From assembly GCF_003326675.1 (NCBI RefSeq), contig NZ_JPWF01000010.1:1-64000 (forward strand): DNA of 64,000 bases. Direction: 5' to 3'. Under the pieces are notes generated by a model. That model saw nothing but the letters and a program-made list of their open reading frames with translations. It was not told where the DNA came from and searched no databases. Every line of letters begins with the position of its first letter. Positions within the stretch are counted from its first letter, which is position 1. Source of the stretch: Thalassospira profundimaris. GTDB lineage: Bacteria > Pseudomonadota > Alphaproteobacteria > Rhodospirillales > Thalassospiraceae. A program made the position numbers and the translations under genes. Positions 16,455 to 25,322 of this stretch are shown one piece after another.

Positions 16455-17744
16455 ATGAGCAACCCCTTATCAAATCAGTCCCCGATGCCCGGTGATCGTT
16501 CCGTGGACAAGGGCACAATAATGCCGTCCGGCACCGTCGGACTGTGGCAGATTTTCCTGATTTTTTTGCGGCTTGGATTAACCAGTTTTGGCGGGCCGGT
16601 TGCCCATATCAGCTATTTCCGGGAAGAATTCGTCGTCCGTCGCAAATGGCTGAGTGATGCGCGTTATGCCGATCTGGTCGCACTGTGCCAGTTTGCCCCG
16701 GGGCCTGCCAGCTCGCAGGTCGGTATGGGGATCGGTATGGCACTTGGCGGGGTGCGCGGATCGCTTGTTGCATGGTTTGGTTTCACCATGCCATCGGCGA
16801 TTGTTCTGGCCGTTCTTGGGGTTGCCTTTACCGGATTTGATCCGTCTTCGATTGATGGTGTCATTCGCGGATTGAAGCTGGTGGCGGTCGGGGTGGTTGC
16901 CCATGCCCTGATCGGGATGGCGCGAAGCCTGTGTCCTGATATGCCGCGCATCGTACTGGCGATTGCGGCAACCATCATCATGATTGTTGCTGATACGGTT
17001 TATGCCCAGTTCGGGGTGATCCTTGGCGGGATGGTGGCGGGCTTTATCCTGTTACGCGCCAAGGTCGATGATCAACCGTTCGAGGTGCCCAAACCACATT
17101 CGACCAAGGGTGCGGTCTTGGCCATTGCCTTGTTCTTTGCTTTGCTGGTTTTGCTGCCGGTTGCTGCCGGGATCGATCAAACTGGTCTATTTGCGGTGAT
17201 TGACGGGTTTTATCGCAGTGGCGCACTGGTGTTCGGGGGCGGGCACGTTGTGTTGCCGCTTTTACAGAACGCTGTTGTTGATCCCGGCTGGGTTGATACC
17301 GAAACCTTCCTTGCCGGATATGGTGCGACCCAGGCGGTGCCGGGGCCGATCTTTACCTTTGCGGCCTATCTTGGTGCGGTTTTACATGGCGGGGCCGACA
17401 GTTTGGGACGTGGCGGCATTTGGGTCAGTCTGATCACCTCGATGGTCACACTTGTTGCGATCTTTTTGCCCGCATGGCTTCTGGTGGTTGGCCTGTTGCC
17501 GTTTTGGGATCGGGTGCGTCATGTCCCGGCGATGCAGGCCGGATTGATGGGGGTTAATGCCGCCGTGGTCGGATTGCTGGCAGCGGTGCTGTATCAGCCG
17601 ATCTGGACCGGTGCGATCCATGACATGTTTGATGTCGGCTGTGTGGCAATTGCATTTGCCGTTTTGCAATGGCGGATCATCCCCGTCTGGGCCCTGGTCG
17701 GGATCGGGGCAATGGCAGGGTATTTGTCAGGCCTTATGATCTAG
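16455..17744 (+). CDS. chrA: Chromate transporter ChrA (CHR family)
   Basis: The ~429-residue membrane protein consists of two homologous CHR halves. The first half carries RLGLTSFGGPVAHISYFREEFV, WLSDARYADLVALCQFAPGPASSQVG; the second carries GALVFGGGHVVLPLL and FLAGYGATQAVPGP. These are the family signatures. It should export chromate, probably driven by the membrane potential. About ten hydrophobic segments are visible. ATG 16455 has a poor ribosome site; ATG 16521, with AAGGG upstream, would give a protein starting right before the first conserved helix and is a realistic alternative. It ends 2 bp from the convergent hydrolase gene. Confidence 0.9.
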   Translation: MSNPLSNQSPMPGDRSVDKGTIMPSGTVGLWQIFLIFLRLGLTSFGGPVAHISYFREEFVVRRKWLSDARYADLVALCQFAPGPASSQVGMGIGMALGGVRGSLVAWFGFTMPSAIVLAVLGVAFTGFDPSSIDGVIRGLKLVAVGVVAHALIGMARSLCPDMPRIVLAIAATIIMIVADTVYAQFGVILGGMVAGFILLRAKVDDQPFEVPKPHSTKGAVLAIALFFALLVLLPVAAGIDQTGLFAVIDGFYRSGALVFGGGHVVLPLLQNAVVDPGWVDTETFLAGYGATQAVPGPIFTFAAYLGAVLHGGADSLGRGGIWVSLITSMVTLVAIFLPAWLLVVGLLPFWDRVRHVPAMQAGLMGVNAAVVGLLAAVLYQPIWTGAIHDMFDVGCVAIAFAVLQWRIIPVWALVGIGAMAGYLSGLMI

Positions 17745-17746
17745 CG

Positions 17747-19204
17747 CTAGTCGGTGCTGGTCGTGATCGCGCCGTCGATCACTGCGCCTTCGACGGGCAG
17801 GTCATCGGGGACGGCTGGCGTATCGGGAAACAGATTGCTGATATCGGCAACAAATTTGCGCAAATTGAATGCTTCGCGTTTACGGGTGATGCCCAGCCGC
17901 ACAATCACCAGTTCCTTGGACGGGATGACCGTGATTGATTGGCCGTCATGCCCGCGGGCAAAGAACGCATCATCGGGGATCTTTGCGTGGTTTGAATTGT
18001 CGTCATCTTCATTCCCGCCGGGCAGATCAAGCCACCAGCTTGCGCCATAAATACCGTCCGGATCGTTTTCAGCCGGGCTTGTGGAATAGCTGACCCAGCC
18101 CTTGGGCAACAGGCGTTCGCCGTTCCACACGCCATCCTGCAAATAAAGTTGCCCGATCTTGGCCCAGTCGCGTGCCGTGGCGTGCATAAAGCTTGATGCA
18201 ACGAAATATCCCTCGGGATCGGTTTCGATCACGGCACTTTGCATTCCCAAAGGACGGAACAGCAATTCAGTCGGGCGGGTCAGATAGGTTGCGCGTGATC
18301 CGCTTAGATTGCGGACAGCAGCGGACAGGATATTTGGTGCGCCGGAATTATAGGAAAACACCTCGCCCGGCGTGCTTTCAAGCGGCTTGGATACGGCAAA
18401 CCCGGCGGCAGCCGGTTCAATGAACAGCATCTGAACCACGTCCGATAACGGGTTCCAATAGGCTTCGCTGAATTCAAGGCCGCTGCGCATCCGAAGCAAC
18501 TGGTCATAGGTGATGGTCGCGCGCGGGTCGCCGGTTTGCGATTGCCATTCATTGATCAGAACTGGATCATGGATATCAGGCATCAAGCCTTCCTGACGCA
18601 TCCGGCCTATGATCGTGTTCCAGACGCTTTTGGTTATCGACCAGCCCGGAAGGGGCGTTTCGGCACTGATGCCTTCGGCATAGCGTTCCGCGACCACTTT
18701 GCCACGATGCAGGACAAGTGCCGCACGTGTGCGTCTTTCCGGGATAACGCCGGGTTCGTCCATTGCATCAAACAGCACATTGTTCAAGGCGCGACGATCT
18801 ACCTCGGCCGGTAAGGAGGTGGTCAGAAGGGGGGCGGGCGCAATCGGTTTGATGACGGGGGTCGCGTTGCGCAGCCGGGCAATCTGGGCCTGATCATCGG
18901 CAAGGGTGCAACCAAGATTCGGACGGTAAACCGCAAAGCGTTTGCGAAAACCGAATGCATGGGCACTGACGGTTTGATTGCGCAAATCCACATTGGTGGT
19001 GATGAGCGATAGTAACGCATTATTGTCGGCAAGAACGTCTTCTTCGTGGGCGCGGGTCGATGGCAGTCCATTTACGAAAATGGCCGAACACATGATCTTG
19101 GCGCTATAGGCAGCGCCCACCGGGGCAAGCCAGATAAAGAAACCGGCAACGGTCGACAGGCCAATCAATATCAATCCGATAAAGATCGCCTTGATCCAGT
19201 GCAT
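17747..19204 (-). CDS. Beta-lactamase-fold serine hydrolase (NylB/6-aminohexanoate-dimer hydrolase-like), membrane-anchored
   Basis: The 485-residue protein has an N-terminal signal anchor (residues 5-27, IFIGLILIGLSTVAGFFIWL). The S12-type catalytic domain follows: SITK gives the nucleophilic Ser-x-x-Lys at about residue 192, the Tyr motif reads FSYNSGAPNILS, and GHDGQSITVIP near residue 445 is the third motif. The YxSGxxNxLS form and overall length resemble NylB-type carboxylesterases rather than true class C beta-lactamases. It probably acts in the periplasm on an ester, amide or peptide substrate that cannot be named. ATG at 19204 has AAGGAAACAGG upstream. It abuts chrA tail to tail. Confidence 0.82.
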   Translation of the reverse strand: MHWIKAIFIGLILIGLSTVAGFFIWLAPVGAAYSAKIMCSAIFVNGLPSTRAHEEDVLADNNALLSLITTNVDLRNQTVSAHAFGFRKRFAVYRPNLGCTLADDQAQIARLRNATPVIKPIAPAPLLTTSLPAEVDRRALNNVLFDAMDEPGVIPERRTRAALVLHRGKVVAERYAEGISAETPLPGWSITKSVWNTIIGRMRQEGLMPDIHDPVLINEWQSQTGDPRATITYDQLLRMRSGLEFSEAYWNPLSDVVQMLFIEPAAAGFAVSKPLESTPGEVFSYNSGAPNILSAAVRNLSGSRATYLTRPTELLFRPLGMQSAVIETDPEGYFVASSFMHATARDWAKIGQLYLQDGVWNGERLLPKGWVSYSTSPAENDPDGIYGASWWLDLPGGNEDDDNSNHAKIPDDAFFARGHDGQSITVIPSKELVIVRLGITRKREAFNLRKFVADISNLFPDTPAVPDDLPVEGAVIDGAITTSTD

Positions 19205-19301
19205 CCTGTTTCCTTACCCAGTGTTTCATTGCCCCTCTTTGCCGGGGAAAAGGAGGGTCGCCTGCTTCGCCGGGTAGGTCAAGTCATCGTATTGTATAGG
19301 G

Positions 19302-20468
19302 TCAGGCAGTTGCGCGCCGCATCGGTGATTTCAGGGCAGAAATCAGGAAGCCGGTAAAATAGAAACCGGCAAGAATTCCCGCCGCCCCGGTCCAGCCATT
19401 ATGATCAATCATCGCCCCGGTAAGGGGTGGCACAATGACCACAAAAATCTCGGCGAACTGGGCAAGCATCCCTTGCAGGGCCGGCATAGAAAGCCCGCCT
19501 TTGGCAATGCCCGGCAACAGGGCAAAGCATGTCCCGGCAACTGCCCCCTGACCGATATTAAAGATCACAAGGGCGACAAGGCTGAGCATCATGTTGTTGC
19601 TGATAAACAATGTGCCGATGGCAGCCGCCATCACCGGCAGGAAAATGACCAGGATGCTGCGGCCCGGAATTTGCCGACCAAGTGCCATGCCTGCGCCAAT
19701 ACTGCCGACAATGTTTCCGGCAATGGCGGTGGTGCCGATAATCCCGGCGGCAAGGGCAATGCCGATATCAAGATTATCGACCATCATTGCAGGCATGAAG
19801 GCAAGGGCGGCCGATGTCGCCCCGGCAAAGGCCGAAAATGTCAGAGCTACCTTAAGGGCCGGGCGGGATTTTAAAACACCCATCACCCCGACTGTCAGGG
19901 ATTTGCGAACAGTCGGCGTTGGCGGATTTTCCATCATGGCAAGGAATGGCAGCAAGATCAGGATCGGAAGGGTACAGGCCCCGACCGCCAGTCGCCAGTC
20001 AAGCCACACCACCATTGCCGCACTGACCCAGTTACCAAGTGCAATGCCGACCGGGATGAAGGTGCCCCAAATGCTCATGGCCATGGCGACCAGTTTCGGG
20101 TTGTTGAACCCGGCCATCCAGCTTGGTGCGCCAACAACGATCAGCAAATAGCCGATACTGGTCACCAGTCGCCCGACATAAAGAAGGGTGCTGACATTGG
20201 CCGTCGCAAAGATCGTCGCACCGGTAATCATCATCACACAACCAAGCACCAGCGATTTGCGCAAACCCGCACGCGCGGCCCACACACCGGTCGGGATGGC
20301 GGTCAATGCGCCCGCCGCCGTAATCAGGGACGCGACCAGTCCGAATTCCGCTTGGCTTAGTCCGAAGCCGGCGCGCAAATCAGGTGCAATCGGGCCAATC
20401 AGACCAACCTGCATGGATGCGGTCAGTCCAAGTCCATAAAGAATGACAATGGCAAGGATCGGGGGCAT
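19302..20468 (-). CDS. MFS transporter
   Basis: The ~388-residue protein has about twelve hydrophobic helices and the MFS loop 2-3 pattern GVWAARAGLRKSLVLG. The N-terminal segment LIGPIAPDLRAGFGLSQAEFGLVASLITAAGAL resembles CynX/NimT-type and other drug or anion exporters. Substrate is unknown. ATG at 20468 is chosen over an upstream TTG that would add basic, unconserved residues. An XRE-type regulator gene lies immediately upstream on the same strand and may control it. Confidence 0.85.
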   Translation of the reverse strand: MPPILAIVILYGLGLTASMQVGLIGPIAPDLRAGFGLSQAEFGLVASLITAAGALTAIPTGVWAARAGLRKSLVLGCVMMITGATIFATANVSTLLYVGRLVTSIGYLLIVVGAPSWMAGFNNPKLVAMAMSIWGTFIPVGIALGNWVSAAMVVWLDWRLAVGACTLPILILLPFLAMMENPPTPTVRKSLTVGVMGVLKSRPALKVALTFSAFAGATSAALAFMPAMMVDNLDIGIALAAGIIGTTAIAGNIVGSIGAGMALGRQIPGRSILVIFLPVMAAAIGTLFISNNMMLSLVALVIFNIGQGAVAGTCFALLPGIAKGGLSMPALQGMLAQFAEIFVVIVPPLTGAMIDHNGWTGAAGILAGFYFTGFLISALKSPMRRATA

Positions 20469-20568
20469 GGGGCGTTTCCGTCGGGTGTTTTTTTGGTGGT
20501 GCAAGGGGTGTTTGGATTAACTACCCGATAATGGCTTTGCAGGGCCACGTATGAAATATGCGTGGCGA

Positions 20569-21156
20569 TTATGCGCCGAGATGATCAGGTGCCTGATCAA
20601 AGCCGGTGGTCAGGCGCACAGCCGTACCGTCTGACAGGAAGAAACGTTCCCACAGAATGAAACTGTCAACGATGCGCATTGGTGCCCCATCGCGCCGTGA
20701 TGTTTCAAATGTCAGGTGATCTGCCTGATCTTCGTGCCAGCCAAGGTCATGCAGGCTTTTTTCTGCGGTGGCGATTTCCGGGGTGGCAAACTGCCAAAGC
20801 GACGTGCCCAGAAGGTCTGTGCAATCACGTTGCCATTCCTGCGCACGCGCATGGGATGCACAAAGCAGCCGGTGGGACCTGTCTTCGATCAGGTGGACGC
20901 GCTGATTGGAATGCATCACCAGGCGCTTGATTGCGTGATCAAGGCGGAAATTGCGTTTGCGCGTCATCATCTGATCAATCAGATCATATTGCAGCGGGGC
21001 CGGGCGTTGTGTGCCGTTTTCCCAACGCGAAACGGTTGCCTGTGTGACACCCAGAATATCGGCCAGACGCGCCTGTTTGATGTCGCTTGTGCGACGCCAT
21101 TGGCGCAACAGGCGTCCGAATTCCTTGTCTGGTGCGGGTGTGGACAGGGCTTGCAT
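20569..21156 (-). CDS. XRE-family transcriptional regulator with PAS-like C-terminal domain
   Basis: The 195-residue protein starts with a lambda-repressor-like helix-turn-helix (FGRLLRQWRRTSDIKQARLA, then VTQATVSRWENGTQRP). The remaining ~120 residues (SHRLLCASHARAQEW to SFILWERFFLSDGTAVRL) look like a PAS or ligand-sensing fold. ATG at 21156 is preferred over an in-frame TTG six codons earlier, though no clear Shine-Dalgarno is visible for either. It probably regulates the adjacent MFS gene, 100 bp downstream on the same strand. The signal is unknown. Confidence 0.78.
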   Translation of the reverse strand: MQALSTPAPDKEFGRLLRQWRRTSDIKQARLADILGVTQATVSRWENGTQRPAPLQYDLIDQMMTRKRNFRLDHAIKRLVMHSNQRVHLIEDRSHRLLCASHARAQEWQRDCTDLLGTSLWQFATPEIATAEKSLHDLGWHEDQADHLTFETSRRDGAPMRIVDSFILWERFFLSDGTAVRLTTGFDQAPDHLGA

Positions 21157-21274
21157 AACAATCAACCGTTTCAAATGTGCCGGAACGGTATCACAGATTG
21201 AAATTTATGGCAGCAGGTTGCTGGCGAATAGCTGATCTGCGTCTGATCGCTCGGAAACGGGCAAGGCGCACAAA

Positions 21275-21844
21275 TCAGCCAACCATACGCCCGATATCAA
21301 TCTGGCAGCGGCCATATTTGCGAGAATCGCAAAGCTCGAACCCGGCAAGAGCGATTTCAGGATCACGGGGATCGCGTTCGGCAATGATCAGGGTATTGGC
21401 ATCAATCCATCCGGCCGCGGCAAGGGCGGTGATGCTGGGTTCCAGAAGTTCCTTGCCATAGGGCGGATCAAGGAAAATCATGCTGGCCGGTTCAATGGCG
21501 CGTGGCGGTTTGGTGGCGTCTGCGCGCTGAACCTTGGTTTTATTGCCGACCTTAAGGGTCTCGATATTCTGATCGACAATGGCAAGTGCCTTGCGGTCGG
21601 TGTCAAAGAACACCGCCCTGGATGCGCCGCGCGAAAGGGCTTCCAGGCCCAATGCACCGGACCCGGCATAGGCATCAAGCACCACACCGTCATAAAGCGG
21701 ATGGAAGTCATCCTCGTACCAGCGTGATGCGTGCGACAGGATGTTAAAAAGTGCCTCGCGCACACGATCAAGGGTCGGGCGGGTATCGCGCCCTTCAGGC
21801 GCGTTTAGAACCCGTCCACGATGACTTCCGCCGACAATCCGCAT
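21275..21844 (-). CDS. rsmD: 16S rRNA (guanine(966)-N(2))-methyltransferase
   Basis: This 189-residue SAM-dependent methyltransferase begins MRIVGGSHRGRVL, the RsmD start, with TRPTLDRVREALFNIL following. The SAM-binding loop is LDAYAGSGALGLEALSRGA, and the catalytic motif is FLDPPYGKEL (DPPY). It methylates G966 of 16S rRNA during 30S assembly. It starts 7 bp downstream of the pseudouridine synthase gene, so both RNA modification genes form one minus-strand operon with the C26 gene upstream. Confidence 0.94.
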   Translation of the reverse strand: MRIVGGSHRGRVLNAPEGRDTRPTLDRVREALFNILSHASRWYEDDFHPLYDGVVLDAYAGSGALGLEALSRGASRAVFFDTDRKALAIVDQNIETLKVGNKTKVQRADATKPPRAIEPASMIFLDPPYGKELLEPSITALAAAGWIDANTLIIAERDPRDPEIALAGFELCDSRKYGRCQIDIGRMVG

Positions 21845-21850
21845 TTATGT

Positions 21851-23212
21851 TCAGTCCTTTTTGCCGCGCGGGCGGTTGCCTGCGGGTTTGCGACCCGGTG
21901 CGGAATTGCCCGATGATGCAGGCTTGCCGCCGCGTGCGCCTGAACGTCCGACCGGCTTGTTGCTGACATCGTTGAAGTTGCCGCCAGAACGGTTGCCGGA
22001 ACGACCGCCACCCGCGCCTGCACCGGAACTTCCCCCGGCACCGGCACCTGCGCCACGGCCGCGACCGCGTGCATTGCCACCGGCATTGCGTTCATCGGAT
22101 GCACCGGCCTTGCCACCTGCGCCATAACGACCGCGACCCTTGTTGGTCGGACGTGCTGCACCACGTTCATCACGCTCTTCGCGTTCCGGGCGGGCATTCT
22201 GGGCGGCCGGTTTGCCACGTCCACCCGGACGCGGGGCTGCACCAATGCGCGGGCCCTTGCGGGCGGCACCGGAACTTGGGCGCGAAGCTGCGCGGGTATC
22301 GCGCTGTTCCTCGCCGTCACTGGTATTCTGTGCGTTGCCTGCCGGGCCGCCTTGCGGGCGTTTGCGCTGGGCTGGTTGGCCAAACACGGTACGCGGTGCT
22401 TTGGGGCGGCCGGTGTCACCACGGGCAACCGATTTCTTTTCGGAAACCTTGCTGTAATCCCCGCGGAAGAACGCAGCAAGCTGTTCTTTCATTACCTTGC
22501 CGGTGATTTCCTCGCACTCGCCCGGTGCTAGGCTACCAAGTTGGAACGGGCCATAGGATACACGCATCAGGCGTGTTACCGGCCAGCCCAGATGTTCCAT
22601 CACGCGACGGATTTCACGGTTCTTGCCTTCGCGAAGGGTGACGGTCATCCAGGCATTGGTGCCTTTTTGAACATCCACTTCGGCCTGGATGGAACCGTAA
22701 TTCACACCATCAACCGTGATACCGGCTTCAAGCTGTTTAAGTTTTTCTTCCTCGATCCGGCCATGTACGCGTACACGATACCGGCGCGCCCAGCCAGTTG
22801 CCGGAAGTTCCAGATAACGGGCAAGTTCCCCGTCATTGGTCAGCAACAGCAACCCTTCGGAGTTAAGGTCAAGACGACCAACCGAAATCACACGCGGGAC
22901 ATAGCTTGGCAGATGTTCAAATACCGTGTCGCGGCCCTGTTCATCGCGGTGGCTGGTGACCAGTCCGCGTTTTTTAAACAGACGCCAAAGACGCGGCTTT
23001 TCCTTTTCGGGAAGCGGCTTGCCATCGACAATGATCTCGTCCTCGTCGGTGACAGTGACGGCCGGGCTATCAAGCTTTTGGCCATTCAGGCGCACCAGAC
23101 CTTCGGCGATCATGCGTTCGGCATCACGCCGCGAACAGACACCTGAACGCGCGATGCGTTTGGCAATGCGTTCGCCTTTGTTTTCGTTCTGGTTGTCGTT
23201 GTTGTCGCTCAT
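21851..23212 (-). CDS. RluB/RsuA-type 23S rRNA pseudouridine synthase with long disordered tail
   Basis: The 453-residue protein has an N-terminal S4 domain (IAKRIARSGVCSRRDAERMI), then the RsuA/RluB catalytic domain with the Asp in VGRLDLNSEGLLLLTNDGEL and the REGKNREIRRVMEHLGWPV segment. It isomerises a uridine in 23S (or 16S) rRNA. From about residue 255 to the end there is a ~200-residue low-complexity tail rich in Gly, Arg, Ala, Pro and Asn with many RG/RGG repeats, typical of RNA-binding disordered regions. ATG at 23212 is chosen because its start overlaps the upstream stop (ATGA). RluB is likelier than RsuA, but the site is not provable here. Confidence 0.88.
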   Translation of the reverse strand: MSDNNDNQNENKGERIAKRIARSGVCSRRDAERMIAEGLVRLNGQKLDSPAVTVTDEDEIIVDGKPLPEKEKPRLWRLFKKRGLVTSHRDEQGRDTVFEHLPSYVPRVISVGRLDLNSEGLLLLTNDGELARYLELPATGWARRYRVRVHGRIEEEKLKQLEAGITVDGVNYGSIQAEVDVQKGTNAWMTVTLREGKNREIRRVMEHLGWPVTRLMRVSYGPFQLGSLAPGECEEITGKVMKEQLAAFFRGDYSKVSEKKSVARGDTGRPKAPRTVFGQPAQRKRPQGGPAGNAQNTSDGEEQRDTRAASRPSSGAARKGPRIGAAPRPGGRGKPAAQNARPEREERDERGAARPTNKGRGRYGAGGKAGASDERNAGGNARGRGRGAGAGAGGSSGAGAGGGRSGNRSGGNFNDVSNKPVGRSGARGGKPASSGNSAPGRKPAGNRPRGKKD

Positions 23213-23931
23213 TTGCGGGCCTCGGAAATCAGGGCGTCGAAAATCTTCGCATCGCCCGAACTGATATGGAATTCGGGATGCCACTGGACCCCGAGACAAT
23301 AACGGTATTTCGGATGTTCAATCCCCTCGATCACGCCATCTGGCGCATAGGAATTGATGATCACATCCGGGCCAACCCCATCAACCGCCTGATGGTGGGC
23401 GGAATTGACCGACAGTGTTTTGACATCGCCAACGATTTTGGCCAGAAGCGTATCGGCCTCGACCGTAACGTCATGACCCGGCTCGTTGCGCGGGTTGGGC
23501 TGTTCGTGCGGAAGGCAATTTTCGATCGCGTCAGGGATGTGCTGAATCAATGATCCGCCCAGAATAACGTTCAAAAGCTGCTGCCCGCCGCAAATGCCCA
23601 GAACTGGCATGTCGCGTTTGAGCGCACCTTCGGCCATCGCCCATTCAAATTTGGTGCGCCGATCCTTGGTAACAACCGTGTCGTGTTTTTCGGTTGCGCC
23701 AAACAGGCTGGGGTCAACGTCAAACGCGCCACCGGTAACCACAAGCCCGTCAATCAGATCAAGCAAGTCGGGCACAAGTTCAACTTCGTGGGGCAGGGGC
23801 ATGGGAATGCCGCCCGCCGCAGTGACCGCACCGGCATAGTTTTCACGCAGCGCATACCACGGAAATTTGGAATACCCGCCCGGTTCTTCGGAATCGAGAG
23901 TAATGCCAATGATCGGCTTGCGCGTGGTCAT
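23209..23931 (-). CDS. Class I glutamine amidotransferase-like (peptidase C26) gamma-glutamyl hydrolase family protein
   Basis: The 240-residue protein has the nucleophile elbow GICGGQQLLNV with Cys near residue 114 and the late GVQWHPEFH segment supplying His and Glu. This triad and the N-terminal PIIGITLDSEEPGGYSKFPW match the PuuD-like gamma-glutamyl-gamma-aminobutyrate hydrolases of the C26 family. It would hydrolyse a gamma-glutamyl amide; the physiological substrate is unproven, since no putrescine pathway genes are nearby. Its stop overlaps the start of the pseudouridine synthase gene by 4 bp, so the two are translationally coupled despite unrelated functions. Confidence 0.85.
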   Translation of the reverse strand: MTTRKPIIGITLDSEEPGGYSKFPWYALRENYAGAVTAAGGIPMPLPHEVELVPDLLDLIDGLVVTGGAFDVDPSLFGATEKHDTVVTKDRRTKFEWAMAEGALKRDMPVLGICGGQQLLNVILGGSLIQHIPDAIENCLPHEQPNPRNEPGHDVTVEADTLLAKIVGDVKTLSVNSAHHQAVDGVGPDVIINSYAPDGVIEGIEHPKYRYCLGVQWHPEFHISSGDAKIFDALISEARK

Positions 23932-24239
23932 GACGAACGGAACCTTGATGCTGGTGACGGAATGGCGAATGAATTCTGGCGGAAACTACCTGTGTACGTC
24001 GCCAAGGGCAACGGCAATTCACGCTGACAGTCTATGCGTTCTGCGCAGACGGGCAAGGGGAACTCTGCGATCTGTGATCGCTTGATCATCGCTTGACCGA
24101 TCCTGTGATCTGATAGGACAATGCAAACAGCCAAAATATCGGCCAAGTGTCCTAATAGTGTCCTAAAATGAAGCAAAAGACCGGACATCGGCACGACAGG
24201 TCACGCCATTTGTCGACAAGATCAGCGGGATGAAAAAGC
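23932..24239. other. Divergent intergenic region with two pairs of 11-bp-spaced direct repeats
   Basis: No gene is supported in these 308 bp. ATCGCTTGA occurs at 24077 and 24088, and AGTGTCCTAA occurs at 24146 and 24157, both with 11-bp periodicity. An inverted copy of the latter core (TAGGACA) lies at 24114-24120. These may be binding sites for a regulator acting on the divergent C26 and tadA genes. Confidence 0.4.
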
Positions 24240-24692
24240 ATGAGCGCAGACAGCTATATGGACATGGCCCTTGAAGAAGCACGTGCTGCTGCGCGCCGCG
24301 GCGAGGTGCCGGTTGGTGCGGTTCTGGTTGATGCCGATACCGGCGAAGTCTTGGCACGTGCCGGAAACCTGACCGAAGAAATGAACGATCCGACGGCCCA
24401 TGCCGAAATTCTGGTGATCCGGGCCGCGGCCGGGGCCAAGGGCGAACCACGTCTTCCCAATTGCGATCTGTATGTCACCCTTGAACCTTGCCCGATGTGC
24501 GCAACCGCGATCTCGTTTGCCCGTCTGCGCCGGGTCTATTTCGGGGCTTATGATCCCAAGGGCGGTGGTGTGGATCACGGCCCGCGTGTTTTCGAAAGTT
24601 CAAGCTGCCATCACCGGCCCGAAGTTTATGGCGGGATTGGCGAGGTTGAGGCCGCCAAGCTTTTGAAGGATTTCTTTGGCAGTCTGCGCTAG
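24240..24692 (+). CDS. tadA: tRNA-specific adenosine deaminase TadA
   Basis: The 150-residue protein is a zinc-dependent cytidine deaminase-fold enzyme. The HAE catalytic motif (PTAHAEILVIRAA) is near residue 52 and the zinc ligands lie in TLEPCPMCATAI near residue 82. GAYDPKGGGVDHGPRVF is the TadA substrate loop region. It converts A34 to inosine in tRNA-Arg(ACG) and is essential in most bacteria. ATG at 24240 has GGGATG nine bases upstream. It faces the Rrf2 gene and ends 1 bp from that gene's stop. Confidence 0.93.
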   Translation: MSADSYMDMALEEARAAARRGEVPVGAVLVDADTGEVLARAGNLTEEMNDPTAHAEILVIRAAAGAKGEPRLPNCDLYVTLEPCPMCATAISFARLRRVYFGAYDPKGGGVDHGPRVFESSSCHHRPEVYGGIGEVEAAKLLKDFFGSLR

Positions 24693-24693
24693 C

Positions 24694-25167
24694 TCAATGG
24701 TGGTGATCGCCGGAATGATGCGGGTCATCCGGGCTTAGGCCCAACTCCGCCAGCCGTTTTTCAAAATCAACCGCCAGATCGGCCATGGTGACCGATGACA
24801 AGATGCCGATAAAGGTTTCCGACGCCTTTTGCAGGGCGCGGGCGGTTGCGGCATTGGCAGCCTTTTCCATCAGACACTGGCTGTTTTCATTGTTGCATCC
24901 CAATGCAAACAGGGTTGGTGCGCCGAGGGCCTCGTAGATTTCCGCCAGTGTGATCTTTTCAAGCGGCCTTGCCAGTTGCCAGCCGCCGCCATGCCCCTTG
25001 ATGGATATCAGAATCCCCTGATCCCGAAGCCCCGCCATTGTCCGTCTGACAACTGCGGCATTGGTATTGAGCATCCCGGCCAGCTGTTCGGATGTGGCCG
25101 GGTCTTTCATGTCGCTCAGATGCAGAAGGGCATGCAAAACCCGGGGCAGGCGGTTGTCCTGACGCAT
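24694..25167 (-). CDS. Rrf2-family transcriptional regulator
   Basis: The 157-residue protein has an Rrf2 winged helix (RVLHALLHLSDMK, LAGMLNTNAAVVRRTMAGLR, GILISIKGHGGGWQLARPLE). The dimerisation region carries two cysteines in GCNNENSQC, one fewer than the three of Fe-S-binding IscR or NsrR, so it may sense redox or a thiol-reactive compound rather than hold a standard cluster. The C-terminus is His-rich (DDPHHSGDHHH). It is divergent from a methyltransferase gene; two palindromes between them are likely operators, suggesting that it represses that gene and itself. It resembles the YwnA-type Rrf2 subgroup. Confidence 0.85.
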   Translation of the reverse strand: MRQDNRLPRVLHALLHLSDMKDPATSEQLAGMLNTNAAVVRRTMAGLRDQGILISIKGHGGGWQLARPLEKITLAEIYEALGAPTLFALGCNNENSQCLMEKAANAATARALQKASETFIGILSSVTMADLAVDFEKRLAELGLSPDDPHHSGDHHH

Positions 25168-25212
25168 GAAGTCGGTCCTGTGTATCGATCAGATTTCCTG
25201 CCATTTTTATCA

Positions 25213-25235
25213 CATGTAACAATCAAAGATACATG
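25213..25235. promoter_or_regulatory. Palindromic operator candidate 1 (Rrf2)
   Basis: CATGTA at 25213-25218 and TACATG at 25230-25235 form an inverted repeat with an 11-bp spacer close to the Rrf2 start. It shares the CATGTAAC core with the second site 42 bp away. Confidence 0.5.
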
Positions 25236-25254
25236 AAATTGACAGGTTTGCCGA

Positions 25255-25281
25255 ATCATGTAACTTTTAATGTTACGTGAT
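25255..25281. promoter_or_regulatory. Palindromic operator candidate 2 (Rrf2)
   Basis: ATCATGTAAC (25255-25264) and GTTACGTGAT (25272-25281) are 10-bp arms with one mismatch around a 7-bp AT-rich spacer. The size suits an Rrf2 dimer, and the site lies just upstream of the methyltransferase gene, where binding would block its promoter. Confidence 0.6.
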
Positions 25282-25322
25282 TCGCAGTCACGGATATCCC
25301 CCGACTTTATCAAGAGAGCCCG

